64,000 bases of DNA from an uncultured Eubacterium sp. (lineage in GTDB: Bacteria; Bacillota; Clostridia; Lachnospirales; Lachnospiraceae). Below the pieces are notes generated by a model that did no database searches, was not told the DNA's origin, and was given only the letters and a program-made list of their open reading frames with translations. Position numbers and translations under genes: made by a program. Positions 16,175 through 25,683 of this stretch are shown in pieces. Each line of letters opens with the position of its first letter. Within the stretch, counting starts at the first letter, position 1. Where the stretch lies: the NCBI GenBank assembly GCA_910585745.1, contig CAJUFM010000003.1, forward strand, positions 1 through 64,000, read 5' to 3'.

Positions 16175-17350
16175 TTGGCAGACAAGAAAAAAACCATTCG
16201 GATTTTACAGGTAAATAAACTTTATTACCCTGTTACCGGCGGTATTGAGAGGGTAGTGCAGCAGCTGGCAGAGGGGCTTTGCGATGTCACAGACAGTAAG
16301 GTGCTTGTGTGTCGGCAAAAGGGAAAGACAATAACAGAACGGATCAATGGCGTGGAGGTGACGAGAGCATCCAGTATTGGCATGCTTTCCTCACTTCCCT
16401 TGTCCATGTCTTTTTTGTGGAAATTTCGTAAAATGTCCAGGGACAGGGATATTCTGCACATCCATATGCCCTTTCCCCTGGGGGATCTTGCCTGTTTTTT
16501 GTCGGGGTACCGTGGAAAGGTCGTGCTTTGGTGGCATAGTGATATTGTCCGTCAGAAACGAATGTTAAAAATCTACCGTCCCCTTATGGAGTGGCTTTTG
16601 CGGCGTGCAGACCGTATCATAGTAGCCACACAGGGACATATCGATGGATCAGAGTTTCTCAAGCCCTACGCGGACAAATGCAGCATCATACCCTTTGGCG
16701 TGGAGAGGCAGATCGAGGAAACCGCGGATCGCTGGATCGCTGCCAAGGAAGAATCATCAGGAAGACAACATAGTACCAATGATTCGGTTCGTTTTTTGTT
16801 CGTTGGCAGACTCGTATATTATAAAGGTTGTAATCAACTGATCCGAGCATTTATTCAGGCTTCCGCCAATTGTTCGGACCTATTTCTTGACATCGTGGGA
16901 ACGGGACCGCTGGAGCGGGAGATGAAGGAGATGGTCTACGAGGCGGGACTTGAGGAACGGGTTAGATTTTATGCCAATGTGGAAGATGAAGAACTGGCAG
17001 AATTTTTTGGTTCCTGTGATGTATTCGTGCTTCCCTCTGTGGCGAGGAGTGAGGCATTTGGCCTGGTTCAGATTGAGGCGATGGCATTTGGCAAACCGGT
17101 CATCAATACAAAACTTCCCAGCGGTGTGCCGTATGTTAGTTTGGATCAAATTACGGGACTGACAGTTCCGCCAGAGAATGTCTTTGAGCTTGCGCAGGCG
17201 ATGCAGTATCTGGCAGAACACCCCGATGAGAGAAAAGAGATGGGTGTGCGGGCGAGGCAGAGAATGAAAGAAATGTATCGCATTGACACAATGCTTGAAC
17301 ATGTAAACAGACTGTACGAGGAATTAATGGAAGGGAACGAATCGCGTTGA
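16175..17350 (+). CDS. GT4 glycosyltransferase
   Basis: 391-residue GT-B enzyme of family GT4. The N-terminal part has VNKLYYPVTGGIERVVQQL, typical of the acceptor domain. The C-terminal part has FLFVGRLVYYKGCNQLI and the E-x7-E motif in ARSEAFGLVQIEAMAFGKP, which binds the nucleotide-sugar donor. It probably adds a mannose- or rhamnose-type residue to the polymer backbone on the cytoplasmic face; with GDP-D-rhamnose genes in the same locus, a WbpX/Y/Z-like D-rhamnosyl role is plausible. The start codon is TTG and the conserved domain begins a few residues later. It overlaps the next gene by four bases. Confidence 0.88.
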   Translation: MADKKKTIRILQVNKLYYPVTGGIERVVQQLAEGLCDVTDSKVLVCRQKGKTITERINGVEVTRASSIGMLSSLPLSMSFLWKFRKMSRDRDILHIHMPFPLGDLACFLSGYRGKVVLWWHSDIVRQKRMLKIYRPLMEWLLRRADRIIVATQGHIDGSEFLKPYADKCSIIPFGVERQIEETADRWIAAKEESSGRQHSTNDSVRFLFVGRLVYYKGCNQLIRAFIQASANCSDLFLDIVGTGPLEREMKEMVYEAGLEERVRFYANVEDEELAEFFGSCDVFVLPSVARSEAFGLVQIEAMAFGKPVINTKLPSGVPYVSLDQITGLTVPPENVFELAQAMQYLAEHPDERKEMGVRARQRMKEMYRIDTMLEHVNRLYEELMEGNESR

Positions 17351-18537
17351 AGATAGCTTTTTATGGACAACCTTTATTGAGCGATAATAAAACAGGGATT
17401 GGATATTGTGAGGATGGGCTGCTTCGCGGCCTCTTAGCATTACATCCTCAGCAGGAGTATCTGGCAGATATTTTTACCACCGGGGAAAAAGAAAAAAAAA
17501 GGCAGTATATACGTGATTATGGAGAGGGTGTGAAGATCAGCGAGTGTGGTTGGATCTCAGAACGGGTGTTTAAACTGCTTTCTCTTGTGGTAGAGCTGCC
17601 TTATGTATGGTTTTTCCGTGAGAAACGCGACATCACACATTTTTGCAACTATGTGATTCCTCTTGGCGTGAGAGGAAAAAAAGTAGTGACGGTTCATGAC
17701 CTGGCCTTCCGGGAATTTCCAGAGACGGTGCGCGGCCGGACCATGGTTATGTTAAAGCGAAATCTCAAACACTCCCTCCAGCGGGCGGATGCCATCGTGA
17801 CAGTTTCGGAATTCACAAAAAAAGAACTAATGAAATACTATGACATTGCGTCAGAAAAAATAGCTGTAGTGCCCAATGGTGTGGACACTGCCCAATATCA
17901 TTTGAATTATAGCAGAGAACAGATTCTGGGGGCGAAAAAAAAATATAGCATAGAAGGAAGTTATTTCTTATATTTGGGGACATTGGAGCCCCGAAAAAAC
18001 CTGAGAGGGTTGCTCCTGGCCTACAAAAAATTTTATGATGGGAGAAAAGAAATGGGAAAAGAAATCCCCAAACTTGTACTTGCTGGCGGAAAAGGATGGA
18101 TGTACGATGAGATTTTCCAGACAGCAGATGAGATCTCCCTCAAAGACCAAGTGATATTTACCGGTTATGTCGATGAACAGGATAAGGCCCCATTGATGAG
18201 CGGCGCCACTGTGTTTTGTTTTCCGTCGTTTTATGAAGGTTTTGGCATGCCGCCGTTGGAGGCTATGGCGTGTGGTACGCCGGTGCTGACTTCAAACAAC
18301 TCTTCTTTGACAGAGGTGACGGGAGAGGCTGCCATCCAGGTGGATCCATACGATTTGGACCAGATGGCGCAGAAAATGGCAGAATTGTGCGATAACAATG
18401 ACTTGAGACAACAGTTGCGGGAGCGTGGCATCAAACAGGCAGAGCATTATTCCTGGACAAACGCGGTGGAGAAGTTGTGGGAAGTGTATCAAAAAGTGGC
18501 TGGACAACCAATGAATGAAGAGAGGACAGGAGAATGA
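17347..18537 (+). CDS. GT4 glycosyltransferase
   Basis: 396 residues, GT-B fold. The donor-binding half shows YLGTLEPRKNLRGLL, FTGYVDEQDKAPLMSGA and FPSFYEGFGMPPLEAMACG with the E-x7-E motif, as in WbdA/WbpY-type mannosyl- and rhamnosyltransferases. It starts at TTG in a TTGA overlap with the preceding gene and ends in an ATGA overlap with the exporter permease gene. Translation is therefore coupled across the first three genes of the operon. The acceptor and linkage cannot be read from sequence. Confidence 0.88.
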   Translation: MKIAFYGQPLLSDNKTGIGYCEDGLLRGLLALHPQQEYLADIFTTGEKEKKRQYIRDYGEGVKISECGWISERVFKLLSLVVELPYVWFFREKRDITHFCNYVIPLGVRGKKVVTVHDLAFREFPETVRGRTMVMLKRNLKHSLQRADAIVTVSEFTKKELMKYYDIASEKIAVVPNGVDTAQYHLNYSREQILGAKKKYSIEGSYFLYLGTLEPRKNLRGLLLAYKKFYDGRKEMGKEIPKLVLAGGKGWMYDEIFQTADEISLKDQVIFTGYVDEQDKAPLMSGATVFCFPSFYEGFGMPPLEAMACGTPVLTSNNSSLTEVTGEAAIQVDPYDLDQMAQKMAELCDNNDLRQQLRERGIKQAEHYSWTNAVEKLWEVYQKVAGQPMNEERTGE

Positions 18538-19310
18538 ATACTCTACGGGAAATATATGAATATCGGACCATGATTATCAGCCTGATTCGAAGAGATCTAA
18601 GAGGACGTTATAAGGGATCGGCATTAGGATTTGCCTGGACCTTTTTGAATCCACTGCTGCAGTTAGGCGTGTATACGGTAGTATTTTCGATTATTATGCG
18701 AGCCGGTATCGAAGACTATTATTTGTTCTTATTTGTGGCATTGATTCCGTGGCTGTTTTTTAGTACTTCGGTGTCAGCCGGCGCCAGTTGCGTTATGGCG
18801 CAGAAGGAAATGGTAAAAAAGATATATTTTCCCAGGGAGGTACTGCCCATCGCTCATGTTACCTGTCAGCTGGTTAATATGCTTCTCAGTTTTGTCGTTG
18901 TATTTGCTGTGCTGCTTTTATCTGGCAAGGGAATCTCCCTGCAGGCATTGTTATATCTTCCCATTGTGATCGTGGCGGAATATTTTCTTGCTATCAGCAT
19001 AACTATGATCGTCTCAGCGGTGACAGTGTATCTGCGGGATTTGGAACATGTTCTTGTGATTCTTACGATGGCGTGGCAGTTTTTGACTCCGGTGATGTAC
19101 TCCATTGATATGGTGCCGGAAGAGTTGCGCTCTATTTTTAACATAAATCCCATGACCCCGATCATAGTGGCATACCGGGATATTTTGTATTATAAGCGTC
19201 TGCCTGAGATCGGGAATCTGCTTCATGGATTTGTGTTTAGTACGATTTTATTAGTAATTGGCTGGCTGGTCTTTGGAAGACTGAAAAAACACTTTGCGGA
19301 GGAGATGTAA
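18534..19310 (+). CDS. wzm: ABC transporter permease for polysaccharide export (Wzm type)
   Basis: 258 residues with six predicted membrane segments, an ABC-2 type export permease. It begins with an amphipathic stretch and the LIRRDLRGRYKGSALGFAWTFLNP signature of Wzm/TagG proteins. With the ATPase that follows it would move a lipid-linked polymer across the cytoplasmic membrane. Its overlaps on both sides (ATGA before, TAATG after) show tight coupling with the glycosyltransferases and the ATPase. It could equally export teichoic-acid-like polymers; the GDP-rhamnose genes favour a polysaccharide. Confidence 0.92.
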   Translation: MNTLREIYEYRTMIISLIRRDLRGRYKGSALGFAWTFLNPLLQLGVYTVVFSIIMRAGIEDYYLFLFVALIPWLFFSTSVSAGASCVMAQKEMVKKIYFPREVLPIAHVTCQLVNMLLSFVVVFAVLLLSGKGISLQALLYLPIVIVAEYFLAISITMIVSAVTVYLRDLEHVLVILTMAWQFLTPVMYSIDMVPEELRSIFNINPMTPIIVAYRDILYYKRLPEIGNLLHGFVFSTILLVIGWLVFGRLKKHFAEEM

Positions 19311-20548
19311 TGCAACCGGAAAATGCTATTGAGGTAAATCATGTCACCAAAAGTTTTAAAGTGTATCTGGACAAAGGGAATACACTAAAAGAAAAGGTGC
19401 TGTTTAAAAAAAGAAGAAGATATGAAGAACGAAACGTCTTAAATGATATCAGTTTCCAGGTGAAAAAAGGCGAGGCGGTGGGCTTGATCGGCCACAATGG
19501 CTGTGGGAAAAGCACTACGCTTAAACTGCTGACCAGAATCATGTATCCGGACGCGGGAGAAATTAAGATGTCCGGGCGGGTATCGAGCCTGATTGAGCTG
19601 GGCGCGGGGTTTCATGAGGATATGAGTGGAAGAGAAAATATATATATCAATGCCTCTATTTTCGGATTGTCCCGTAAGGAAATCGATGAGAGAATGGAAG
19701 CCATCATTCATTTTTCGGAATTGCAGGACTTTATTGACAATCCGGTGCGTACCTATTCTTCTGGAATGTATATGCGGCTGGCTTTTTCTGTTGCGATAAA
19801 TGTGGACGCAGATATATTGCTGGTGGATGAAATTTTAGCTGTTGGAGATGTGAATTTTCAGGCGAAGTGCTTTAACCGGCTTCGGGAGATAAAAGGGCAG
19901 GGAACTACGATTGTGATCGTATCCCACTCTATGGATCAGATCGAGCAGATCTGTGACCGCTCCATCTGGATTCATGAGGGGGACATACGACGGCAGGGCA
20001 GGCCAAGGGACGTACATCCGGAATATTTGGACTTTATGGGAGAAAAGCGTCAGGAGCGGGCGGAGAAGGAAAAAGAAGAGGCTCCCCAGGAGAAAAAAGA
20101 GCCCATTGCGAAAGAAGAAAAACGCTGGGGAAATGGAGATGCCAGAATCAGAAAGGTTATGATTTTGGACAGAGAGGGAAGAGAAAGATCAGTAATCAAA
20201 ACCGATGAGCAGGTAACGATCTCCATCGGGTATGAGATAAAAAACACAGTGGAAGATGCTGTAGTTGGTATTGGAATTTTCCGGAGTGACGGGGTACAGT
20301 GTTATGGTACCAATACCAGAATTGATAAGCTGCCGGAATTTAAGCTGGTCAGGGATGGTGTCGCTGAGGTAAAGATATCTTCTCTCCATCTGATTCCAGG
20401 ACAATACCTGCTGGATGTTGCGATAGAGTCCCAGATCGGTATTGCTGTGGACTATTTTAGAGAAGCTTACCGTTTTGAAGTGTTTTCGGATATAACCGAT
20501 GTCGGGGTTGCGCGGCTCCCACACCAATGGAACATATCAAATGAGTGA
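19310..20548 (+). CDS. wzt: ABC transporter ATPase with C-terminal polymer-binding domain (Wzt type)
   Basis: 412 residues. The nucleotide-binding domain has Walker A at 61-68 (GHNGCGKS), the signature SSGMYMRL near 150-157 and Walker B ILLVDE at 169-174. After a charged linker (230-270), residues ~275-400 form a beta-rich Wzt_C-type domain that in homologous systems recognises the modified non-reducing end of the finished chain. Presence of this domain fits a chain terminated by the methyltransferase encoded next. The extended Wzt type is known from E. coli O9a, where the WbdD terminator controls export. Confidence 0.93.
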   Translation: MQPENAIEVNHVTKSFKVYLDKGNTLKEKVLFKKRRRYEERNVLNDISFQVKKGEAVGLIGHNGCGKSTTLKLLTRIMYPDAGEIKMSGRVSSLIELGAGFHEDMSGRENIYINASIFGLSRKEIDERMEAIIHFSELQDFIDNPVRTYSSGMYMRLAFSVAINVDADILLVDEILAVGDVNFQAKCFNRLREIKGQGTTIVIVSHSMDQIEQICDRSIWIHEGDIRRQGRPRDVHPEYLDFMGEKRQERAEKEKEEAPQEKKEPIAKEEKRWGNGDARIRKVMILDREGRERSVIKTDEQVTISIGYEIKNTVEDAVVGIGIFRSDGVQCYGTNTRIDKLPEFKLVRDGVAEVKISSLHLIPGQYLLDVAIESQIGIAVDYFREAYRFEVFSDITDVGVARLPHQWNISNE

Positions 20549-20567
20549 TAGAAAGTGGGGAAAAGTT

Positions 20568-22337
20568 ATGAATCTGGATGAAAGAATTGAACGGAAAAGA
20601 AACGAGGCAGTATCAAGACAATCACTGGATATTGACTGGTTTGATGATTCCATAAATATTCACACAATCTATTCAGAGATTGAGAGGGAAGCGGACAGTC
20701 TTCAGCAAGTTGGCAAAGGAGAATATAAACAATATGCCCTGTCTCCGAAGAGTTCCATGAGGTTGTTCAATAAGTGCAGAGTAATGGACGATAAGATGAA
20801 AAGATTTCGTTTCTACCGACTGTATCTGCGTGATTTCCTGAAAAAGATATACAAGAAAATGTACGGGCACAAACAAATAAAGGTGAAGCAGATTCTTCAG
20901 TTTGAGGGAGAAGATTTTGTACATGCCTGCTATGAGCAGATTTTATTGCGGGAGCCGGATAAAGAAGGTCTGCGGCATAATTTAAGGAGACTGCAGCTGC
21001 GGGAAACCAGCCGGCTTGAGATGGCCTATGATTTTTCATTTTCCCATGAGGCCGTGGTGAAGGGGATTGTGCTAAAGGGAAGTAAAATCAGATATTATGT
21101 GCTTCGGTGTCTGAGAAAACTGATCCGGATTCCTGTAATTGGAAGGGTTTTCCGATTTACGTACCATTTTTTTTGTATCAACCGGACAATGAATTCTCTC
21201 ATCTGCTGGAATGTGAAATTACAGGAGAAGATCGAGGGTCTGGAAAATCTGACTGACCGGGTACGATCCTTGGAAGAGCTGCCGGGACGGGTACGATCCT
21301 TGGAAGAGCTGCCAGGGAGAGTAGAACAGCTGGAAAATCTGTCAAGGAGAGTAGAGCAGTTAGAGAATCTCTCTAAGAGAGTGGAGCAGTTAGAAAATCT
21401 GTCAATAAGAGTAGCGCGCATGGAAGATGTACCAGGACGGGTGGAGAACCTCGAAGAGAATATTAGAAATAACAATGTACTGATTCAAAAGCACGAGTCT
21501 GCGCTGTCAGAAGATTTTCAAAAGCAGAAGAAGTCTCTTGAGAATTTTTCTGTCGCATTTAGTAATCTGAAGTCTGAGATAAAGCAAATGCAGTCTGCGG
21601 CCAGGAGCGAAAAGTCAGAAGAGGTTATGGAGAAACCTGTGAGCACAGCTGTACCAGAGGGGGATGCATATTTTTCCATCGATTATTTTGATTTTGAAAA
21701 CCGGTTTCGTGGCAGCAGGGAGCATGTGAAAAAGGTACAGGAGATCTATCTTCCCTATTTTAGAAATTGTACAGATGTGTTGGATCTTGGATGTGGAAGA
21801 GGAGAGTTTGTTGAATTGCTGCAGGAGAATGGCATCGGTGTAAGAGGAGTCGATTTGTATCTTCCTTATGTGGAATACTGTAAGATGCAGAATCTTCCGG
21901 TAGAACAGGGGGATGCCCTTGCATATCTGAGAGAACAGGAACAGGTTGACGGTATATTCCTTGGCCAGGTGGTGGAACATCTCAGCACGGAACAGACTAT
22001 AGGGCTGTGCAAGGAGGCATATGACAAATTGAAGGAGGGTGGATATCTGATCATGGAGACTCCCAATCCGACCTCATTGGCGATTTACACAGAATCGTTT
22101 TATATGGATCCCTCCCACAACAGGCCAATTCATCCAAAAACGTTACAGTATATTGCAGAAAAACAGGGATTTTCGGAGGTGAAGATCCTGTTTACAGAGA
22201 GCAGCCGGCTTCCATATCATATTCCAAAACTTGCAGAACATGGTGAAGGAAGAGCACACGAATTCGATCTGGCCATGGAGCGGGTGGCTGACATGTTGTT
22301 TGGCAGCCAGGATTATGCGATCATCGCAAAGAAATAG
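20568..22337 (+). CDS. Methyltransferase with DUF4214-like domain and decad-repeat ruler (WbdD-like chain terminator candidate)
   Basis: 589 residues in three parts. Residues ~105-165 resemble DUF4214 (YEQILLREPDKEGLRHNL). Residues 231-300 are seven copies of a 10-residue repeat (RVEQLENLSx type). A class I SAM methyltransferase lies at ~375-589, with motif I VLDLGCGRGEF near 403 and GQVVEHL later. In WbdD a methyltransferase is joined to a long coiled coil that acts as a ruler setting chain length; this protein carries analogous parts in the opposite order and follows the Wzt-type ATPase that would read its mark. The ATG at 20568 has GGGG 8 bases upstream; an earlier ATG at 20541 overlaps wzt and lacks a site. 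The role is inferred. Confidence 0.75.
   Translation: MNLDERIERKRNEAVSRQSLDIDWFDDSINIHTIYSEIEREADSLQQVGKGEYKQYALSPKSSMRLFNKCRVMDDKMKRFRFYRLYLRDFLKKIYKKMYGHKQIKVKQILQFEGEDFVHACYEQILLREPDKEGLRHNLRRLQLRETSRLEMAYDFSFSHEAVVKGIVLKGSKIRYYVLRCLRKLIRIPVIGRVFRFTYHFFCINRTMNSLICWNVKLQEKIEGLENLTDRVRSLEELPGRVRSLEELPGRVEQLENLSRRVEQLENLSKRVEQLENLSIRVARMEDVPGRVENLEENIRNNNVLIQKHESALSEDFQKQKKSLENFSVAFSNLKSEIKQMQSAARSEKSEEVMEKPVSTAVPEGDAYFSIDYFDFENRFRGSREHVKKVQEIYLPYFRNCTDVLDLGCGRGEFVELLQENGIGVRGVDLYLPYVEYCKMQNLPVEQGDALAYLREQEQVDGIFLGQVVEHLSTEQTIGLCKEAYDKLKEGGYLIMETPNPTSLAIYTESFYMDPSHNRPIHPKTLQYIAEKQGFSEVKILFTESSRLPYHIPKLAEHGEGRAHEFDLAMERVADMLFGSQDYAIIAKK
21258..21467 (+). repeat. Seven tandem 30-bp units inside the methyltransferase gene
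   Basis: Seven in-frame 30-base units encode RVRSLEELPG (x2), RVEQLENLS-type units (x3) and two diverged units. The first two are nearly identical at DNA level, and units 3-5 are close, so copy number could change by slippage or recombination without breaking the frame. Confidence 0.85.
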
Positions 22338-22355
22338 ACAAAGGAGTTTGAAAAA

Positions 22356-23444
22356 ATGGATATTGTCATAATGCATCAGACCGTAACAAAGCACGATGCC
22401 ATAGGAAATGATATAGAAGCGATGTATCTGTTATTAAAACAGAAACACAATTGTTTTGTCTATGCTGAAAACCAGTTTAATACGGTAGTTCAATACTTGG
22501 ATGAAAAGCAGATGGATCAGATCATACGCAAACCAGATTGTGTTGTAATCTATCATCACAGTGTATACTGGTCTGAGGGGTATCATATTTTAAAAAGAGT
22601 GAAAGGAAAAATTATTTTTCGGTATCATAACATAACCCCGGCGTGCTTTTTTGAAAATTATAATGAATTTCACACAAAACAGTGCGCAGAGGGGAGAAAG
22701 CAGACAGAACATTTTGTAGAAGAATTCCCCAAAAGTTTTTGGATGCCGGCTTCTCATTATAATACGGGTGACCTGACGGGAGTTGAGCCAGAGCGGATTG
22801 CGGTATGTCCCCCATTTCATAAAGTAGAACAATGGGGAAAGGGAGGCATTCCGGATGAAAAAATTCTGAAAGAGTTAATTGAGGACAGGGCAATTAATTT
22901 ATTGTTTGTGGGCAGGATCGCCCCTAACAAGGGACATGTTTTTTTGATGGACATACTGCGGGCATATCGAACAAATTATTCAGAAAAGATCAAATTGAGA
23001 GTCGTAGGTAAATTTGACGATGGCCTTGCTGCTTATAATAATATGCTGTTGGATTATATCAGTGAATATAAACTAAAAGACTCTGTGGAATTTATCGGTG
23101 AGATCAATGATGCTACCCTGCTTGCCTATTATCTGGGAAGCGATATGATGGTTTGTGCCAGTGAACATGAAGGGTTTTGTGTCCCTATTGTAGAGGCACA
23201 GTATATGGGGCTTCCGATATTGGCTTTGAGAGAATGTGCAGTACCGGAAACCATTGGCAAAGAACAGCTGGTGTTTGAAAAGAGACCGGAGATGTTTGCG
23301 GCAGCGATCCATGTGTTGCGATACCACAATGAGTACATGGAATATGTGGTAGAAAAGGGTATTCAAAATGTCCAGGAGCGTTTTAGCCAGGAGTCTATCG
23401 GAAGATGCTTTATAGAAGCTTTTGAGAAAGGAGTACAGAGATGA
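22356..23444 (+). CDS. GT4 glycosyltransferase
   Basis: 362 residues, GT-B fold with LLFVGRIAPNKGHVFLMDIL and the E-x7-E donor motif in ASEHEGFCVPIVEAQYMGLP. The N-terminal half (VIMHQTVTKHDAIGNDIEAM) is short and lacks the usual GG motif. This type is often found in D-rhamnan and mannan loci next to Wzm/Wzt. AAGGAG lies 10 bases before the ATG. It overlaps the next gene by four bases, so it belongs to the same operon as the exporter. Donor and acceptor are unknown. Confidence 0.87.
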   Translation: MDIVIMHQTVTKHDAIGNDIEAMYLLLKQKHNCFVYAENQFNTVVQYLDEKQMDQIIRKPDCVVIYHHSVYWSEGYHILKRVKGKIIFRYHNITPACFFENYNEFHTKQCAEGRKQTEHFVEEFPKSFWMPASHYNTGDLTGVEPERIAVCPPFHKVEQWGKGGIPDEKILKELIEDRAINLLFVGRIAPNKGHVFLMDILRAYRTNYSEKIKLRVVGKFDDGLAAYNNMLLDYISEYKLKDSVEFIGEINDATLLAYYLGSDMMVCASEHEGFCVPIVEAQYMGLPILALRECAVPETIGKEQLVFEKRPEMFAAAIHVLRYHNEYMEYVVEKGIQNVQERFSQESIGRCFIEAFEKGVQR

Positions 23445-24484
23445 GAATTGCGATCGCGACGGTTCAGGTGCCTTTCATTCAGGGAGGCGCAGAGATACAC
23501 ACGGAGATGCTGAGGGAGGAGCTGGTAAAACGCGGGCATCAGGTGGATGTTGTTACGATCCCGTTTAAGTGGTATCCGGGGGAGACACTGATGAATTGCA
23601 TGATGATGGGCAGATTGATGGATTTAACGGAAGTTAATGGAGAAAAGATTGACCGGGTTATAGCGATGAAATTTCCGGCATTTTACGTCAAACATGAAAA
23701 TAAGGTACTCTGGCTTCTGCATCAGCACAGACAGGCATATGATCTGTGGGAGACGGAATATGGAGATTTGCATAACTTCCCCGGAGGCAAAAAAATCAGG
23801 GAGTTTATCTGTGAGTGTGACAAGCAATATATTTCTGAGGCAAAGAGTGTATTTACCAATGCATGTAATACCTCAAAGCGGCTGAAAAAATTTTGCGGGA
23901 TTGATTCGGAAGCGTTATATCATCCTCCGTTGAACTACGAGAAGCTGCATTGTGACAGTTATAGTGATTATGTGTTTTATCCCAGCCGCATCGATTCTAT
24001 TAAAAGGCAGAGACTGTTAGTGGAGGCAGCCAGGTATTTTAAGACAGATGTGAAGGTGGTCCTGGCTGGTTCAGGAAGTGAATCGGAGTTACGGTATATT
24101 AATGATCTGATTAAAAAGTATAAGCTGAAAGATCGGGTAACGCTTGCCGGATTTATATCGGAACAGGAAAAGATTGATTATTACGCAAATTGTCTCGGGG
24201 TGTACTTTGGAGCATATGATGAGGACTATGGTTATATTACTTTGGAAGGCTTTTTCTCTGAAAAACCGGTAATTGTGCACCATGATGCCGGAGGGCCTCT
24301 GGAATTTGTGGAGGATGGCAAAAATGGTTTTGTAATTGAGGCAGATGCCAGGATCGTGGCAGAAAAAATAGATTACTGGTATGAGAACCGCCAAAAGGCA
24401 GAGGAAATGGGACGAGCCGGTAAAAAGTCTCTGATCGACAAGCATATGGATTGGGACTATGTGATTGATAAATTATTGAACTAA
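23441..24484 (+). CDS. GT4 glycosyltransferase
   Basis: 347 residues. The N-terminus has the acceptor-domain pattern VPFIQGGAEIHTEMLREEL. The C-terminal domain has FYPSRIDSIKRQRLLVEAA, GFISEQEKIDYYANC and a GYITLEGFFSEKPVIVHHDA segment replacing the more usual EGFGxxxxEAMA. The first glutamate of the E-x7-E motif is shifted to DEDYG, a variant seen in some GT4 enzymes. It starts in an ATGA overlap with the previous gene. Cytoplasmic, building the same polymer. Confidence 0.86.
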   Translation: MRIAIATVQVPFIQGGAEIHTEMLREELVKRGHQVDVVTIPFKWYPGETLMNCMMMGRLMDLTEVNGEKIDRVIAMKFPAFYVKHENKVLWLLHQHRQAYDLWETEYGDLHNFPGGKKIREFICECDKQYISEAKSVFTNACNTSKRLKKFCGIDSEALYHPPLNYEKLHCDSYSDYVFYPSRIDSIKRQRLLVEAARYFKTDVKVVLAGSGSESELRYINDLIKKYKLKDRVTLAGFISEQEKIDYYANCLGVYFGAYDEDYGYITLEGFFSEKPVIVHHDAGGPLEFVEDGKNGFVIEADARIVAEKIDYWYENRQKAEEMGRAGKKSLIDKHMDWDYVIDKLLN

Positions 24485-24495
24485 GGAGATCTGAA

Positions 24496-25668
24496 ATGGG
24501 AAAGCCATCGCTATTATATGCAAGTCCGTTTGCACCTATGAAAAGTGGTATATCGGATTATTCAGAAGAGTTGATTCAAGACTTAGCAAAGAGATTTGAT
24601 ATTACTCTCTACATCGATGATTATAATATTTCTAATAAAATTGTTAAGAATTTTAAAGTAGTAAGGCACGGGAGAGATAAAATAGATTTTTCTCTCTATG
24701 ATTATAAAATCTATAACATAGGCAACAATCCAGAATATCATGACTATATTTATGAGAGCTGTCTTAAGTACCCAGGAATGGTTATTCTTCATGATATGGT
24801 ATTATACTATTTATTTATTGGTTATTATCAGAAAAGAGGGTTATTGTATTCTAAAACTTACGAGCATGAAGGATTGACGGAATTTCTGAAGTTAAAGCAC
24901 GCTGTGAAAGAAAATGGGCCCGATCTGCTGGCACAGAAACACATGGCAGAACGATTGTCCTTAAATAATGAATTGTTGAAATCAGACAACAAGATTATGG
25001 TACATTCATTTTATGCCTATCATAAAATACTGGAAACAAATCTTGTAGAAAAGCAACGCCTGGCTAAAATTAATCAATTTTTTAAAGGAGAAGATTCCCT
25101 TATTACGAAAGCAGCATTATTTGAGAAATATAACATTCCGCGGGATGCGTATGTAGTGGTTTCGCTGGGGAATATTGGGACAACCAAGCTGAATCATGAA
25201 GTGTGCAAAGCGGTACAGCAACTGTCACAAGAAGGTTTTTCTAAACTATGTTATGTGATGGTAGGTGAAGGAAATTATGTAGATCAATATATAGATGGAA
25301 AGGTAATAATGAAAACAGGTTATGTCGATGCTGAGGAGTTCAATGGTTTTATTGAACATTCGGATCTTATTTTTAACCTAAGAAATCCATCTATGGGAGA
25401 AACATCCAGAACCATGCTTCAGATCATGGAAAAAGGAAAAGTCAGTGTAATAAATGAAGGTGGGTGGTTTTCTGAAATCCCCGACGAATGTGCGATAAAA
25501 GTTTCTCTGGATCATCTTAATGATGAATTAAAGACGGTATTGACAGAGATGATGTCAAATCAGAAAAAAGCGGGATTAATTTCTAAAAAAGCAAAAGAAT
25601 ATATTCAGGATGAGTATTCCGGGCAGAAGATCGTGGATCAGATTTCAGAATTTATTTCCAGCAAATAG
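24496..25668 (+). CDS. Glycosyltransferase (GT4-like, divergent)
   Basis: 390 residues. SPFAPMKSGISDYSEEL at the N-terminus and VVSLGNIGTTKLNHEVCKAV in the second half match the GT4 fold, but the donor site (LIFNLRNPSMGETSRTMLQI) is of the sub-group in which the acidic motif reads NLRxPxxGExS. These occur in locus-specific mannosyl or rhamnosyl polymerases. AAGGAG precedes the ATG by 9 bases and it lies 11 bases behind the previous gene. It is more AT-rich than the genes before it. Substrate unknown. Confidence 0.8.
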   Translation: MGKPSLLYASPFAPMKSGISDYSEELIQDLAKRFDITLYIDDYNISNKIVKNFKVVRHGRDKIDFSLYDYKIYNIGNNPEYHDYIYESCLKYPGMVILHDMVLYYLFIGYYQKRGLLYSKTYEHEGLTEFLKLKHAVKENGPDLLAQKHMAERLSLNNELLKSDNKIMVHSFYAYHKILETNLVEKQRLAKINQFFKGEDSLITKAALFEKYNIPRDAYVVVSLGNIGTTKLNHEVCKAVQQLSQEGFSKLCYVMVGEGNYVDQYIDGKVIMKTGYVDAEEFNGFIEHSDLIFNLRNPSMGETSRTMLQIMEKGKVSVINEGGWFSEIPDECAIKVSLDHLNDELKTVLTEMMSNQKKAGLISKKAKEYIQDEYSGQKIVDQISEFISSK

Positions 25669-25683
25669 AGAGGAGTAACAGCG

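Noticed and set aside
21258..21467. Direct repeats as a possible CRISPR array
   Set aside because: The units are contiguous, in frame and have no spacers; they encode a protein repeat.
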